In this document: positions 45,843 to 52,920 of the stretch, one piece after another
Numbering within the stretch: position 1 is the first letter of the stretch
How the letters are laid out: every line of letters begins with the position of its first letter
NCBI GenBank assembly: GCA_016715985.1
Contig: JADJXD010000001.1
Location: forward strand, 186,001 to 250,000
DNA length: 64,000 nt
Direction of reading: 5' to 3'
DNA from: Saprospiraceae bacterium
GTDB lineage: Bacteria > Bacteroidota > Bacteroidia > Chitinophagales > Saprospiraceae
Position numbers and translations under genes: made by a program
Notes under the pieces: model-generated
Database searches by the model: none
What the model was told of the DNA's origin: nothing
What the model saw: the letters and a program-made list of their open reading frames with translations, nothing else

Positions 45843-45880
45843 AATGATCTTAATTTGCACATATAATGATCTTAATCATT
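45843..45880 (+). promoter_or_regulatory. Crp/Fnr-type inverted repeat upstream of CBS gene
   Basis: AATGAT-CTTA-ATCATT (45865-45880) is a perfect inverted repeat; AATGATCTTAAT recurs directly 22 bases upstream (45843-45854). It is about 43 bases before the start expected from a weak -7 box (CAATTTTG, 45902-45909), the class II activator position. Confidence 0.5.
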
Positions 45881-45931
45881 GAATATAATATATAAAATAT
45901 TCAATTTTGTACTGTAAAAACAAAAAACAAT

Positions 45932-46351
45932 ATGAGTTTAAAGAAAAGAGAACCCGTAACAAGTATCATGACAACACAGCCCTTTAGTGTTAATGTGACA
46001 CAGTCTTTGGAGGATGTGGAAGATTTGCTCAATGAGCATAGTATCAGACATATTCCCGTAGTCGCAGGTGATAAATTGGTTGGGATGATTAGCCGAACAG
46101 ACTTAGAACGTATTAGTTTTGTAACCGGTGTGGAAGGAAATCGATTGAAAACAGAAGTTTATAAAGGATATACCATAGAACAGGTGATGACAAAAAGCGT
46201 GCAAACTGTAGATAAAGCCGACACAGTAAAAGACGCAGCAGAAGTGTTGAGTTTTGGTGCTTTTCACGCAGTACCTGTAGTCGATAATAAGAAATTGATT
46301 GGAATAGTTACGACTACAGATTTGATAAATTATCTCCTTGATCAATATTAA
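45932..46351 (+). CDS. two-CBS-domain protein
   Basis: A 139-residue stand-alone CBS pair. First unit: VTSIMTTQPFSVNVTQSLED ... IRHIPVVAGDKLVGMISRTDL. Second: IEQVMTKSVQTVDKADTVKD ... FHAVPVVDNKKLIGIVTTTDL. CBS pairs bind adenine nucleotides or metals and report energy or redox state. No catalytic domain is attached. The upstream Crp/Fnr-type site suggests oxygen- or redox-responsive expression. Confidence 0.9.
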   Translation: MSLKKREPVTSIMTTQPFSVNVTQSLEDVEDLLNEHSIRHIPVVAGDKLVGMISRTDLERISFVTGVEGNRLKTEVYKGYTIEQVMTKSVQTVDKADTVKDAAEVLSFGAFHAVPVVDNKKLIGIVTTTDLINYLLDQY

Positions 46352-46442
46352 AAAGTAGGAAGTGTTCACATGATTGTTAATAGAATTGTTGATTAAATTG
46401 TTTTGACATTAGAGGCTGTCTAAAAAGATAGCTTCTTTTTTA

Positions 46443-48098
46443 TTACGCTGCTCTGTGGATTGGGGTAATACAAATTTCCAGATAATTTAATTTAGATAGA
46501 TTTCTTTGATTTTTATGGATTGGTAATCCTAATAGGTCTTTAGGGCCGCAAAAGATTAGAAATCGATGATTTCCTAAGGCTTTTTGGGCTAATTTTCTAA
46601 GATTATGTCCAATTGACATTAGACCAAATTCAATATTTACCTTATCCATCTTACGTAAGGTGAATCTTGAAAATTTATTGTTACTTTTTAACTGACCAAA
46701 TACTGCTTCTACTTCTATGGGCCTTTTGCTCCTATGCATCAATCCCCTCTCTGAAGTTAGCTTTTCCCTTGCTTTGGCTCTATAATGATTGAGCTTATGA
46801 TTAATTTCTATCTTTTATTGCCAGCACTTTTATGACACATTCCTCTTAATGGGCAGCCTTCACACCTCCTGGCTTGATAATAGTCGACTTGAGATATAAA
46901 GCCATTTATGCTTTTTCTTTTGCCTTTACCAACATGCTCTAATTTTTGTCCCATTGGGCATACAAAAAAGTTTTCCGACTCATTGTAATATAAGTTTTGC
47001 ACCAAAAATGGGTTCTGTTTTTGTGGACGTTTTTGTTCTTTATGAAAGTAGTTGTATTTAACATAAGCATCTATTTGTTTTTGCTCCATCATCTCATAGT
47101 TTTCCTCACTTCCATATCCAGCATCTGCGATGACTTCTTTACTTTGTTTTCCATATTGTTGTTCAAAACCATCTAAATGAGTTTCTAAAGTAGTGGTGTC
47201 GCCTGCTGTTTGATGTATACTATAGTGTGTGATGAATTGATCCTCTGTACTGATTTGAGTGTTATAGGCTGGTTTCAGCTGCCCATTTTGCATATGGTCA
47301 TCCTTGAGTCTCATGAACACTGCGTCTTGATCTGTCTTACTGTAACTGTTTCTTTCACCCAATATTTCCAATTGGTTCTCATACTTTTCTAATCGAGTAA
47401 GATGATCTTCTTGTAGTTGTTTAAGTTGTTTCTTGGTAGCTTTGTTACTATCCTTTAACTGTTCGTTTAACGCTGCTAACTTATTTTTAAGTTCGGTGCT
47501 GTTTATTGGCTTGGGTGTTTCGTCTCTCCCTAATTCTGATTGGTCTTGTTTTATTTGTGACTCTATTTCATTGAGTACTGAGTTAATTTTTGTCTCTAGC
47601 TTTGCTTTGTTTTTCTCTACAGATCCTTTCCACACAAAAGTGTATCTGTTGGCTGCCGATTCAATTTTTGTACCATCTATGTATTGCACATCAAGACTTA
47701 AATACTTTAGTTCGTGCAGAAGTCTTACAACATCAGCAAATAGGGTTTGGATATGAGCCTTTAGTCTTTTACCCCGAAAATAATTTATAGTTCTATAACG
47801 GTATACTATTGCCTGATAGCCACATAAAGTGAATATTTTCTTGCAATGCTTTTTCTATTTTACGGCAAGAATAGACATTGGTAGTATATGCATAAAACAA
47901 TACTTTTATCATCATTCTTGGATGAAAACTTGTCGTACCGCCTCCTTTATATTGCTTGATTATATGATCAATATCCAGCCTGTCAACCACTTCATTAATT
48001 AACCGCACTGGATGATTAACTGGGATCTTCTCAAAAATATCTTGAGGAAATAAGCTTGGAGAATTTAACGGGAGATGTTTAAATTGTATCTTTGCCAT
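46443..48098 (-). pseudogene. IS1182-family transposase, two frameshifts
   Basis: Three consecutive frames join into one DDE transposase. Part one: MAKIQFKHLPLNSPSLFPQD to WLSGNSIP. Part two: YRTINYFRGKRLKAHIQTL, LDVQYIDGTKIESAANRYTF, EVIADAGYGSEENYEMME and CEGCPLRGMCHKSAGNK. Part three: KIEINHKLNHYRAKAREKL to PIEVEAVFGQLKSNNKF. The first break lies at about 47795 (after GNSIP), a 2-base loss or 1-base gain. The second lies in an A-run near 46810, where one A seems lost. Both remove normal full-length product. Confidence 0.85.
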
Positions 48099-48150
48099 AT
48101 TGTTTGTGTTGCACCCCAAAGATAATATTCTTTAGGGAACAAACAAAAAA

Positions 48151-48176
48151 ATCCCCGGCACTTTTGTATCGGGGAT
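48151..48176. terminator. bidirectional hairpin at IS right end
   Basis: ATCCCCG (48151-48157) pairs with CGGGGAT (48170-48176), with A-run before and T-run after. It sits between the terminal repeat and the transposase start and would block read-through in both directions. Confidence 0.7.
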
Positions 48177-48390
48177 CCTTTTTTACCTGTTTGGACTTTT
48201 TAGACAGCCTCTTTGTTTTATAGAAGAATTAAACTAAGATTTTAAAGTTAAATATTTACGATGTATTGGAATTCTGAAATCAAATGCAGGTAATTTGAAA
48301 AATTTAATTCATTAATAAGCATTTGAATATCAAAAAGCTAAAATCAGGGTATCCTATAATTTCTCCAAATACTAAAAACTGCTGTAAAAT

Positions 48391-48404
48391 ATGATGAAGA
48401 TCAT
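48391..48404 (+). promoter_or_regulatory. Crp/Fnr-type inverted repeat upstream of ars-like cluster
   Basis: ATGAT-GAAG-ATCAT is a perfect 5+5 inverted repeat with 4-base spacer, centred about 66 bases before the -7 box at 48460. The same arrangement and near-same distance occur upstream of the DnaJ-like gene. Confidence 0.5.
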
Positions 48405-48427
48405 TTGAATTGATAGTTAATATCATG

Positions 48428-48471
48428 TTCGTAATACTACGAATCAAAAGTATTGTTCGTACATTTGCGAA
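48428..48471 (+). promoter_or_regulatory. tandem 16-bp operators over a -7 box
   Basis: Two related palindromes 28 bases apart: TTCGTAATACTACGAA (48428-48443, perfect 6+6) and TTCGTACATTTGCGAA (48456-48471). The second covers TACATTTG (48460-48467), a TAnnTTTG -7 box. This is the layout of a repressor that blocks polymerase. An ArsR/SmtB-type repressor is expected for such a cluster, but none is encoded in the window. Confidence 0.6.
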
Positions 48472-48491
48472 TAATTAAATATTAACACATC

Positions 48492-48728
48492 ATGTTAGAC
48501 ATAAAAATACTCGGGCCAGGATGTCCAAAATGTAAAACTACTTACCATAATGTTCTCGAAGCTGTAAAACAATTGGGTATCGAAGCCAATGTGACCAAGA
48601 TAGAAGATATCATGGAAATCATGAAATACAATGTGCTATCAACACCAGTTCTCATGATCAATGAAGTAGCTAAAATCAAAGGACGTACGGCCGATGTTAA
48701 TGAGATCAAACAATTATTATCAGCATAG
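48492..48728 (+). CDS. small thioredoxin-fold CxxC protein (TM0996/ArsE-like)
   Basis: A 78-residue minimal thioredoxin/glutaredoxin fold. The redox centre is LGPGCPKCKTTYHN (Cys11, Cys14), followed by a helix, and the cis-Pro loop STPVLMINE typical of the 'redox-active disulfide protein 2' group. Such proteins sit beside UPF0718/ArsP permeases. The ArsE component of ArsEFG modules is also small; the match here is by context. First gene after the double operator. Confidence 0.85.
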   Translation: MLDIKILGPGCPKCKTTYHNVLEAVKQLGIEANVTKIEDIMEIMKYNVLSTPVLMINEVAKIKGRTADVNEIKQLLSA

Positions 48729-48735
48729 TTCTTGA

Positions 48736-48996
48736 ATGCGGGAATTCAAGATGATCCGGAAGATGAAAGACATTGTCATATTTGGAGCCAATTGCGGCAA
48801 ATGCAAAAAAGCAGAAGCAATTATAAAATCCGTAATAACAAAATATGATCTGAAGGCAAATATCACCAAATGCGAAAATCTGGAAGTCATGATTCAACAC
48901 AATGTCTCTTACCTGCCTTCCATCATGATTAATAATGTCATCAAATTCAAAGGCATCGTACCGACAGAAAAAGAGTTTTTAAAAGCATTACAATAA
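48736..48996 (+). CDS. second small thioredoxin-fold CxxC protein
   Basis: An 86-residue paralogue of the preceding gene, with FGANCGKCKKAEAI as redox centre and YLPSIMINNVIKFKG as the cis-Pro region. It starts only 7 bp after its neighbour. The start is uncertain: ATG 48736, 48751 or 48763 (MKDIVIFGANC) are all in frame, and the last gives the shortest standard protein. Two redox proteins in tandem suggest an electron relay to the membrane permease or to a reductase. Confidence 0.8.
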   Translation: MREFKMIRKMKDIVIFGANCGKCKKAEAIIKSVITKYDLKANITKCENLEVMIQHNVSYLPSIMINNVIKFKGIVPTEKEFLKALQ

Positions 48997-49131
48997 ATTA
49001 TTAATTCAAATTAACCCATTAACCCATTTCCAAATTAACCCCATTTCCAAATTTCCAAATTAACTCATTTACAAATTAACTCATTTACAAATTTCCAAAT
49101 TGTCAAATTAAAACATTTCCAAATTAAAATA
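48997..49131. repeat. 8-bp-periodic ATTnnnnn array 1, upstream of permease gene
   Basis: From 49010 the sequence divides into 8-base units that nearly all begin with ATT: ATTAACCC twice, then ATTTCCAA, ATTAACCCC, ATTTCCAA twice, ATTAACTC, ATTTACAA and so on to the ATG at 49132. About 14 units. The unit ATTTCCAA recurs most often. No RNA gene or reading frame explains it. Confidence 0.85.
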
Positions 49132-50109
49132 ATGTTCGACTGGATTCAAAATTTTGCAGATTGGCTGATTTATAATCTCTTTCAGATAGGTGCAGAAACA
49201 CATTTAGGGGTTGCCCTTAATTTTTTTGTCTATGACACCATTAAGATATTGGTATTACTTTTCGTAATTGTATTTTTAATGGGTATTGTAAATGCTTATT
49301 TTCCGATAGATAAACTGAAAAATTATCTCGCCAACAATAAGCTTTTTGGATTAGAATATCTGTTTGCATCAGTTTTTGGAGCAATAACACCATTTTGTTC
49401 ATGTTCTTCTGTGCCTTTATTTATTGGATTTGTTCGAGGTGGTATCCCTTTGGGTGTAACCTTTTCATTTCTGATTACATCGCCTTTGGTCAATGAAGTT
49501 GCTGTTGCAATGTTTCTAGGGATGTTTGGGATAAAAGCTACTTTGATATATGCAATCAGTGGCATATTATTGGGCACCATTGGCGGCTGGGTTTTGGGCA
49601 AAATGAAACTCGAACACTTATTATCAGATTGGGTCAAGACCCTTTTGGCCAATGATCAACTGAATGCTAATGACTACGAAGAAGAAAAGCGGACCTTCAC
49701 ACAGCGATTACCAGAAATTACACGTAGTGCCTGGGAGATAGTCCGAGGTGTTGTGCTTTATGTGATCATAGGTATTGCCATTGGCGCAGCAATGCATGGT
49801 TATGTTCCGGAAAATTTCTTTGCGCAATATTTGGGTAGTGGTGCATGGTGGACTGTACCAGCGGCAGTAATACTAGCCGTACCTATGTATGCAAATGCTG
49901 CGGGAATTGTACCCGTCATTCAGGTTTTTGTAGCAAAAGGTGTTCCGATAGGAACTGCCATTGCATTTATGATGGCTACTGTGGGACTTTCATTACCGGA
50001 AGCTACCCTACTCAAAAAAGTGATGACGATGAAAATGATTGGAATATTTTTTGGAACCGTCGCACTTTTTATCATTCTGTCCGGATTTTTATTTAATATT
50101 CTTCTTTAA
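49132..50109 (+). CDS. UPF0718/ArsP-type permease
   Basis: A 325-residue membrane protein with about eight helices. The hallmark ITPFCSCSSVPLFIGF (Cys89, Cys91) and FLITSPLVNEVAVAM belong to the DUF318/ArsP family, where Cys residues take part in organoarsenical efflux. A second half carries VPMYANAAGIVPVIQVFVAKG and MATVGLSLPEATLLKK. The paired mini-thioredoxins upstream are typical of this group. Actual cargo (arsenical, metal or sulfur compound) is not decided by sequence. Confidence 0.85.
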   Translation: MFDWIQNFADWLIYNLFQIGAETHLGVALNFFVYDTIKILVLLFVIVFLMGIVNAYFPIDKLKNYLANNKLFGLEYLFASVFGAITPFCSCSSVPLFIGFVRGGIPLGVTFSFLITSPLVNEVAVAMFLGMFGIKATLIYAISGILLGTIGGWVLGKMKLEHLLSDWVKTLLANDQLNANDYEEEKRTFTQRLPEITRSAWEIVRGVVLYVIIGIAIGAAMHGYVPENFFAQYLGSGAWWTVPAAVILAVPMYANAAGIVPVIQVFVAKGVPIGTAIAFMMATVGLSLPEATLLKKVMTMKMIGIFFGTVALFIILSGFLFNILL

Positions 50110-50118
50110 AAATAAGCA

Positions 50119-50583
50119 ATGACAAATTACACGAAAACACAATTACTCCTTGACCTTTGGATCGAATCCCGCACCAGATTTACGAACCAATTAGTCAATC
50201 TTACTGAAGCAGATTTGATAAAAAAACTACACCCTGCGGTCAATTCTGTCGGTTTTCTGATTCGACATGTAGGTGATGTAGAATTACTTTTTGCCAAAAA
50301 CGTTTTCGGGAACCATGAGATTAAAGTTTCTGCAAAGACAGTCATTGCACAAATGGATACTGGAGAATGGACTGACCTAGATGCACTAAAAGAGTATGCA
50401 CAATATTCATTCGATACGTTAAAAAATATAGTTGAAAAACAAAAGGACGAAGATTGGGAAACTTCTGTCACCACAAAAGAATTTGGCACCAAAACGAAGG
50501 CCGAAGCTTTTGGAAGAATAATCTCACATACCGCTTATCATGCAGGTCAATTAATTATCATCAATAAATACGGAACAATATGA
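50119..50583 (+). CDS. DinB-family protein
   Basis: A 154-residue four-helix bundle of the DinB/YfiT superfamily. Metal-ligand-like histidines occur in FLIRHVGDVELLFAK and ISHTAYHAGQLIIINK, spaced as in DinB enzymes. Members include thiol-S-transferases (bacillithiol, mycothiol) used in detoxification. It begins 9 bp after the permease and overlaps the next gene by 4 bp, so it is part of the same transcript. Confidence 0.85.
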   Translation: MTNYTKTQLLLDLWIESRTRFTNQLVNLTEADLIKKLHPAVNSVGFLIRHVGDVELLFAKNVFGNHEIKVSAKTVIAQMDTGEWTDLDALKEYAQYSFDTLKNIVEKQKDEDWETSVTTKEFGTKTKAEAFGRIISHTAYHAGQLIIINKYGTI

Positions 50584-51569
50584 AATACATAATCTTACTT
50601 TTTATTGCATCAGCAAATATGCTTAATGCACAAACTATTAAAGTCAATGACACTGACTTTTCGAAAGGGAGAATTGGAAATCTTCAGGAGATAACCATCG
50701 ACGATCTTTCAAAATTTCATGGACATAAATGTGATGGATTGGTAGAAGGTTTTTTGGCATTAAGGGAAGCCTTGTTGTATTTATATCCGGATGGAGTTGC
50801 AGATCGCACTAATACAAGAATCGTAAGCAAGTCATCACCATGTCTTTCAGATGCTGCTATTTATCTGACTGGCGGAAGATATCAGTACAATAGTTTTTAC
50901 GTGGACGATAGGGTAAAAGGTTTCTACTTTGTACAAAGGATGGACACCGGAAAAGGGATTTATGTTGAGCGAATAGCGGGAGTAAAACCGCCCATGATCG
51001 ATAGTCTCAATAATTTAGCAATAAAAGGTAAACTTGATGCTTGTGAGCTGGCTAGTCTTAAGTTGTATGAAGATAATTACGCTTTGAATTTGTTGGACAA
51101 GAACGCTATGAATTTGTTCACATTGTATGAAGAAGTACCAAAAACAAAATGGAAATGGAAACCTAAAGCCAAAAATGATTATATTAAGACTGATGTTATT
51201 AATAAAAATGTTGGGGTTTGCGATATAAAGACAAGTAACAAACTGGTATTTCTCTCGCTCAAGCCGGTAGAATTTGAAAAAGAAATTAACAACAGAAATT
51301 ATATGGTATTGGACGTCAGAACACCTGAAGAACTCATCGAAACAGGCAGAATAAAATATTCACAAAATATCAATTTTCTGGCTGATGATTTTGAACAAAG
51401 AATCAATCAATTGGATAAAGAAAAGACTTATTTTCTGTATTGTAGAAGTGGTAAAAGAAGTTTTAACGCTATGGAGGTAATGAAGAAAAATGGATTTAAA
51501 AAACTTGTTATGCTGGACGGGGGAATATCAAGATGGCAGGATGAGCAGTTAACATTATTTAGATTTTAA
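50580..51569 (+). CDS. exported FmdE-like/rhodanese fusion protein
   Basis: A 329-residue protein with a signal peptide (MKYIILLFIASANMLNAQ). The middle, FHGHKCDGLVEGFLALREAL, is the FmdE signature with His/Cys ligands for a metal. The C-terminal domain (about 230-325) is rhodanese: VLDVRTPEELIETG and YFLYCRSGKRSFNAM with active Cys. The fusion in the periplasm joins metal binding to sulfane-sulfur transfer. The start overlaps the DinB gene by 4 bp. Confidence 0.82.
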   Translation: MKYIILLFIASANMLNAQTIKVNDTDFSKGRIGNLQEITIDDLSKFHGHKCDGLVEGFLALREALLYLYPDGVADRTNTRIVSKSSPCLSDAAIYLTGGRYQYNSFYVDDRVKGFYFVQRMDTGKGIYVERIAGVKPPMIDSLNNLAIKGKLDACELASLKLYEDNYALNLLDKNAMNLFTLYEEVPKTKWKWKPKAKNDYIKTDVINKNVGVCDIKTSNKLVFLSLKPVEFEKEINNRNYMVLDVRTPEELIETGRIKYSQNINFLADDFEQRINQLDKEKTYFLYCRSGKRSFNAMEVMKKNGFKKLVMLDGGISRWQDEQLTLFRF

Positions 51570-51587
51570 AATTATAATAAATTAATT

Positions 51588-51740
51588 TTGAGCAGGATAT
51601 TTTTTTTATCAGGATTTTCGGTGATGCTTTTATCTGCGTCTTGCAAAGACAAAGCCACCAGTAATATTGATACTTCTTATTTGTCAGAACTTAATTTTAG
51701 TCAATTTGAAGATTTGCCTATCAATTTGTCTATCAATTAG
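51588..51740 (+). CDS. small putative lipoprotein, TTG start
   Basis: Fifty codons that begin with TTG (51588), as no ATG is in frame upstream: SRIFFLSGFSVMLLSASC then KDKATSNIDT. The hydrophobic start and LSASC lipobox make a lipoprotein of about 33 mature residues. The last codons run into the start of array 2. It could also be the leftover head of a longer gene cut by the repeat. It lies 18 bp after the FmdE-rhodanese stop. Confidence 0.5.
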   Translation: MSRIFFLSGFSVMLLSASCKDKATSNIDTSYLSELNFSQFEDLPINLSIN

Positions 51741-51904
51741 GAAATTAAACAATTTGGAAATTTGGAAATTTGGAAATTGAGACATTGTCACATTTCCAAA
51801 TTAACTCATTTCCAAATTAAAACATTTCCAAATTATCAAATTAACCCATTTCCAAATTAGCCCATTCCCAAATTATCACATTAAAACATTAAAAACATTA
51901 AAAA
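51736..51904. repeat. 8-bp-periodic ATTnnnnn array 2, upstream of ArsF-like gene
   Basis: From 51736, nineteen consecutive units are exactly 8 bases long and start with ATT, then two 9-base units reach the ATG at 51906. Unit order starts ATTAGGAA, ATTAAACA, three ATTTGGAA, ATTGAGAC and ATTGTCAC; then ATTTCCAA alternates with ATTAACTC, ATTAAAAC and ATTAACCC. ATTTGGAA units on the left are complementary to the ATTTCCAA units on the right, so a large hairpin is possible. Confidence 0.9.
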
Positions 51905-51905
51905 A

Positions 51906-52307
51906 ATGAAATCATTAAAATTAATTCCGTTCTTAAGTATTTTACTTTTTACATTATCTGCAAATATTTCTTTTGCACAGACCACAACTAATTCGGCTAC
52001 TAAATCTGGCATTGAAGTAATTCAATTTCATTCCGAACACAGATGTGTGACTTGCCTTAAGATTGAAGGACTAACGAAAGAAGTTGTAAAATCCTATCCG
52101 GGGATGACTTTCAAACTGGTCAATGTGGACGATACCAAAAATGAGAAAATGGCTGAAAAATTTGAAGCAGCCGGTACTGCTGTTTTCATCTACAATCCCA
52201 AAACAGGCAAGAAAAAGGACATGACCGATTTTGCTTTTATGAATTCCAGCAACAAAACTAAATTTATGGAAGGCATGAAAAAAGAGATTAAACAATTTGG
52301 AAATTAA
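51906..52307 (+). CDS. exported ArsF-like thioredoxin-fold protein
   Basis: A 133-residue protein with a signal peptide (ending ISFAQ). The mature core IEVIQFHSEHRCVTCLKIEGLTKEV has a CxxC-like pair and a thioredoxin-like fold (TFKLVNVDD, GTAVFIYN). It matches the group annotated as ArsF, the partner of ArsE in nitroaryl-arsenical reduction in ArsEFG modules; that is recalled knowledge. Its last codons, KEIKQFGN, are written by the beginning of array 3, so its end was shaped by the repeat. Confidence 0.75.
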   Translation: MKSLKLIPFLSILLFTLSANISFAQTTTNSATKSGIEVIQFHSEHRCVTCLKIEGLTKEVVKSYPGMTFKLVNVDDTKNEKMAEKFEAAGTAVFIYNPKTGKKKDMTDFAFMNSSNKTKFMEGMKKEIKQFGN

Positions 52308-52423
52308 TTCAGTAATCAATTTGGAATTTAAACAATTTGGAATTTTGGAAATTAACCCATTAACCCATTTCCAAATTAACCCATTATCACATTTCCAAAT
52401 TTAAAAATTTCCAAATTTAACAT
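52287..52423. repeat. 8-bp-periodic ATTnnnnn array 3, upstream of four-helix-bundle gene
   Basis: Units ATTAAACA and ATTTGGAA lie inside the end of the ArsF-like gene. ATTAACCC twice, ATTTCCAA, ATTAACCC, ATTATCAC, ATTTCCAA, ATTTAAAA, ATTTCCAA and ATTTAACA then lead to the ATG at 52425. Some units are 7 or 9 bases, with pairs that restore the register. Its centre repeats almost exactly in array 4. Confidence 0.85.
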
Positions 52424-52424
52424 C

Positions 52425-52775
52425 ATGCAGGGAAACAAAGAAAATATTATTGTACAAAAATCTTTTGAATTTTCATTAGCAATAATTAGCTTTTGTGAAA
52501 CACTCGAAGGGATGAAGAAGTATGTCATTGCTCGCCAATTGCTGAAATCAGGGACTTCCGTTGGAGCCAACATCCGTGAAGCTCAGAATGCTGAAAGCAA
52601 AGCGGATTTCATTCATAAACTTAAAATTTCTGTTAAAGAAGCGGACGAAACGGAATACTGGTTACTCCTATGTAAATATTCTCAAAATTATCCAGATTGT
52701 GATGAGTTAATAGCCAATTGCAAAGAATTAATCCTGATTTTGTCCAAAATTATTTCAACATCTAAAAAAGGGTAA
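52425..52775 (+). CDS. four-helix-bundle protein (S23 rRNA-intervening-sequence / Avd-like family)
   Basis: A 116-residue protein with the marks of the S23/IVP family: IVQKSFEFSLAIISFCETLEG, GTSVGANIREAQNAESKADF and KLKISVKEADETEYWLLLCK. Members occur in rRNA intervening sequences, as accessory proteins (Avd) of diversity-generating retroelements, and as stand-alone genes in Bacteroidota. It has no visible link to arsenic chemistry and is enclosed by arrays 3 and 4, so it may have entered with the repeats. No reverse transcriptase is nearby. Confidence 0.85.
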   Translation: MQGNKENIIVQKSFEFSLAIISFCETLEGMKKYVIARQLLKSGTSVGANIREAQNAESKADFIHKLKISVKEADETEYWLLLCKYSQNYPDCDELIANCKELILILSKIISTSKKG

Positions 52776-52911
52776 TTTGGAAATCAATTTGGAAATTAAA
52801 CAATTTGGAATTTTGGAAATTAACCCATTAACCCATTTCCAAATTAACCCATTTCCAAATTATCACATTTCCAAATTAACTTATTTCCAAATTATCACAT
52901 TTCCAAATTAA
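52775..52911. repeat. 8-bp-periodic ATTnnnnn array 4, upstream of ArsG-like gene
   Basis: Starts in the stop codon of the preceding gene with ATTTGGAA, then repeats the centre of array 3 (ATTAAACA, ATTTGGA, ATTTTGGAA, ATTAACCC twice, ATTTCCAA). It ends in five regular 16-base pairs such as ATTAACCC plus ATTTCCAA and ATTATCAC plus ATTTCCAA. ATG 52921 follows within 10 bases. Confidence 0.88.
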
Positions 52912-52920
52912 AAAGAACCT

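Larger units (their letters stand above)
46411..48212 (-). mobile_element. IS1182-like insertion sequence, degenerate
   Basis: An element of 1,802 bp bounded by perfect 17-bp terminal inverted repeats, AGAGGCTGTCTAAAAAG (46411-46427 and complement at 48196-48212). It holds one transposase gene broken by two frame changes. The bases outside the repeats do not show an obvious target duplication. A hairpin with A- and T-runs near the right end would shield the transposase from outside transcription. Confidence 0.85.

Noticed and set aside
47433..47756. 107-codon rightward frame in the IS element
   Set aside because: Antisense to the transposase; no independent support.
46443..48098. Programmed frameshifting in the IS transposase
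   Set aside because: The first break has no slippery heptamer and requires a 2-base loss or 1-base gain; two separate breaks are better explained by decay, although the A-run break could be a read error.
46400..48225. Target-site duplication around the IS element
   Set aside because: Bases directly outside the 17-bp ends (ACATT on the left, TTGTT on the right) do not match; I cannot support a duplication.
52425..52775. Diversity-generating retroelement
   Set aside because: Only an Avd-like protein is present; there is no reverse transcriptase and no template/variable repeat pair.
48997..52911. CRISPR array or simple microsatellite
   Set aside because: Units are 8 bases with variable inner five bases; there are no spacers, no 24-40-base repeats and no cas genes, and the units are not identical as in a microsatellite.
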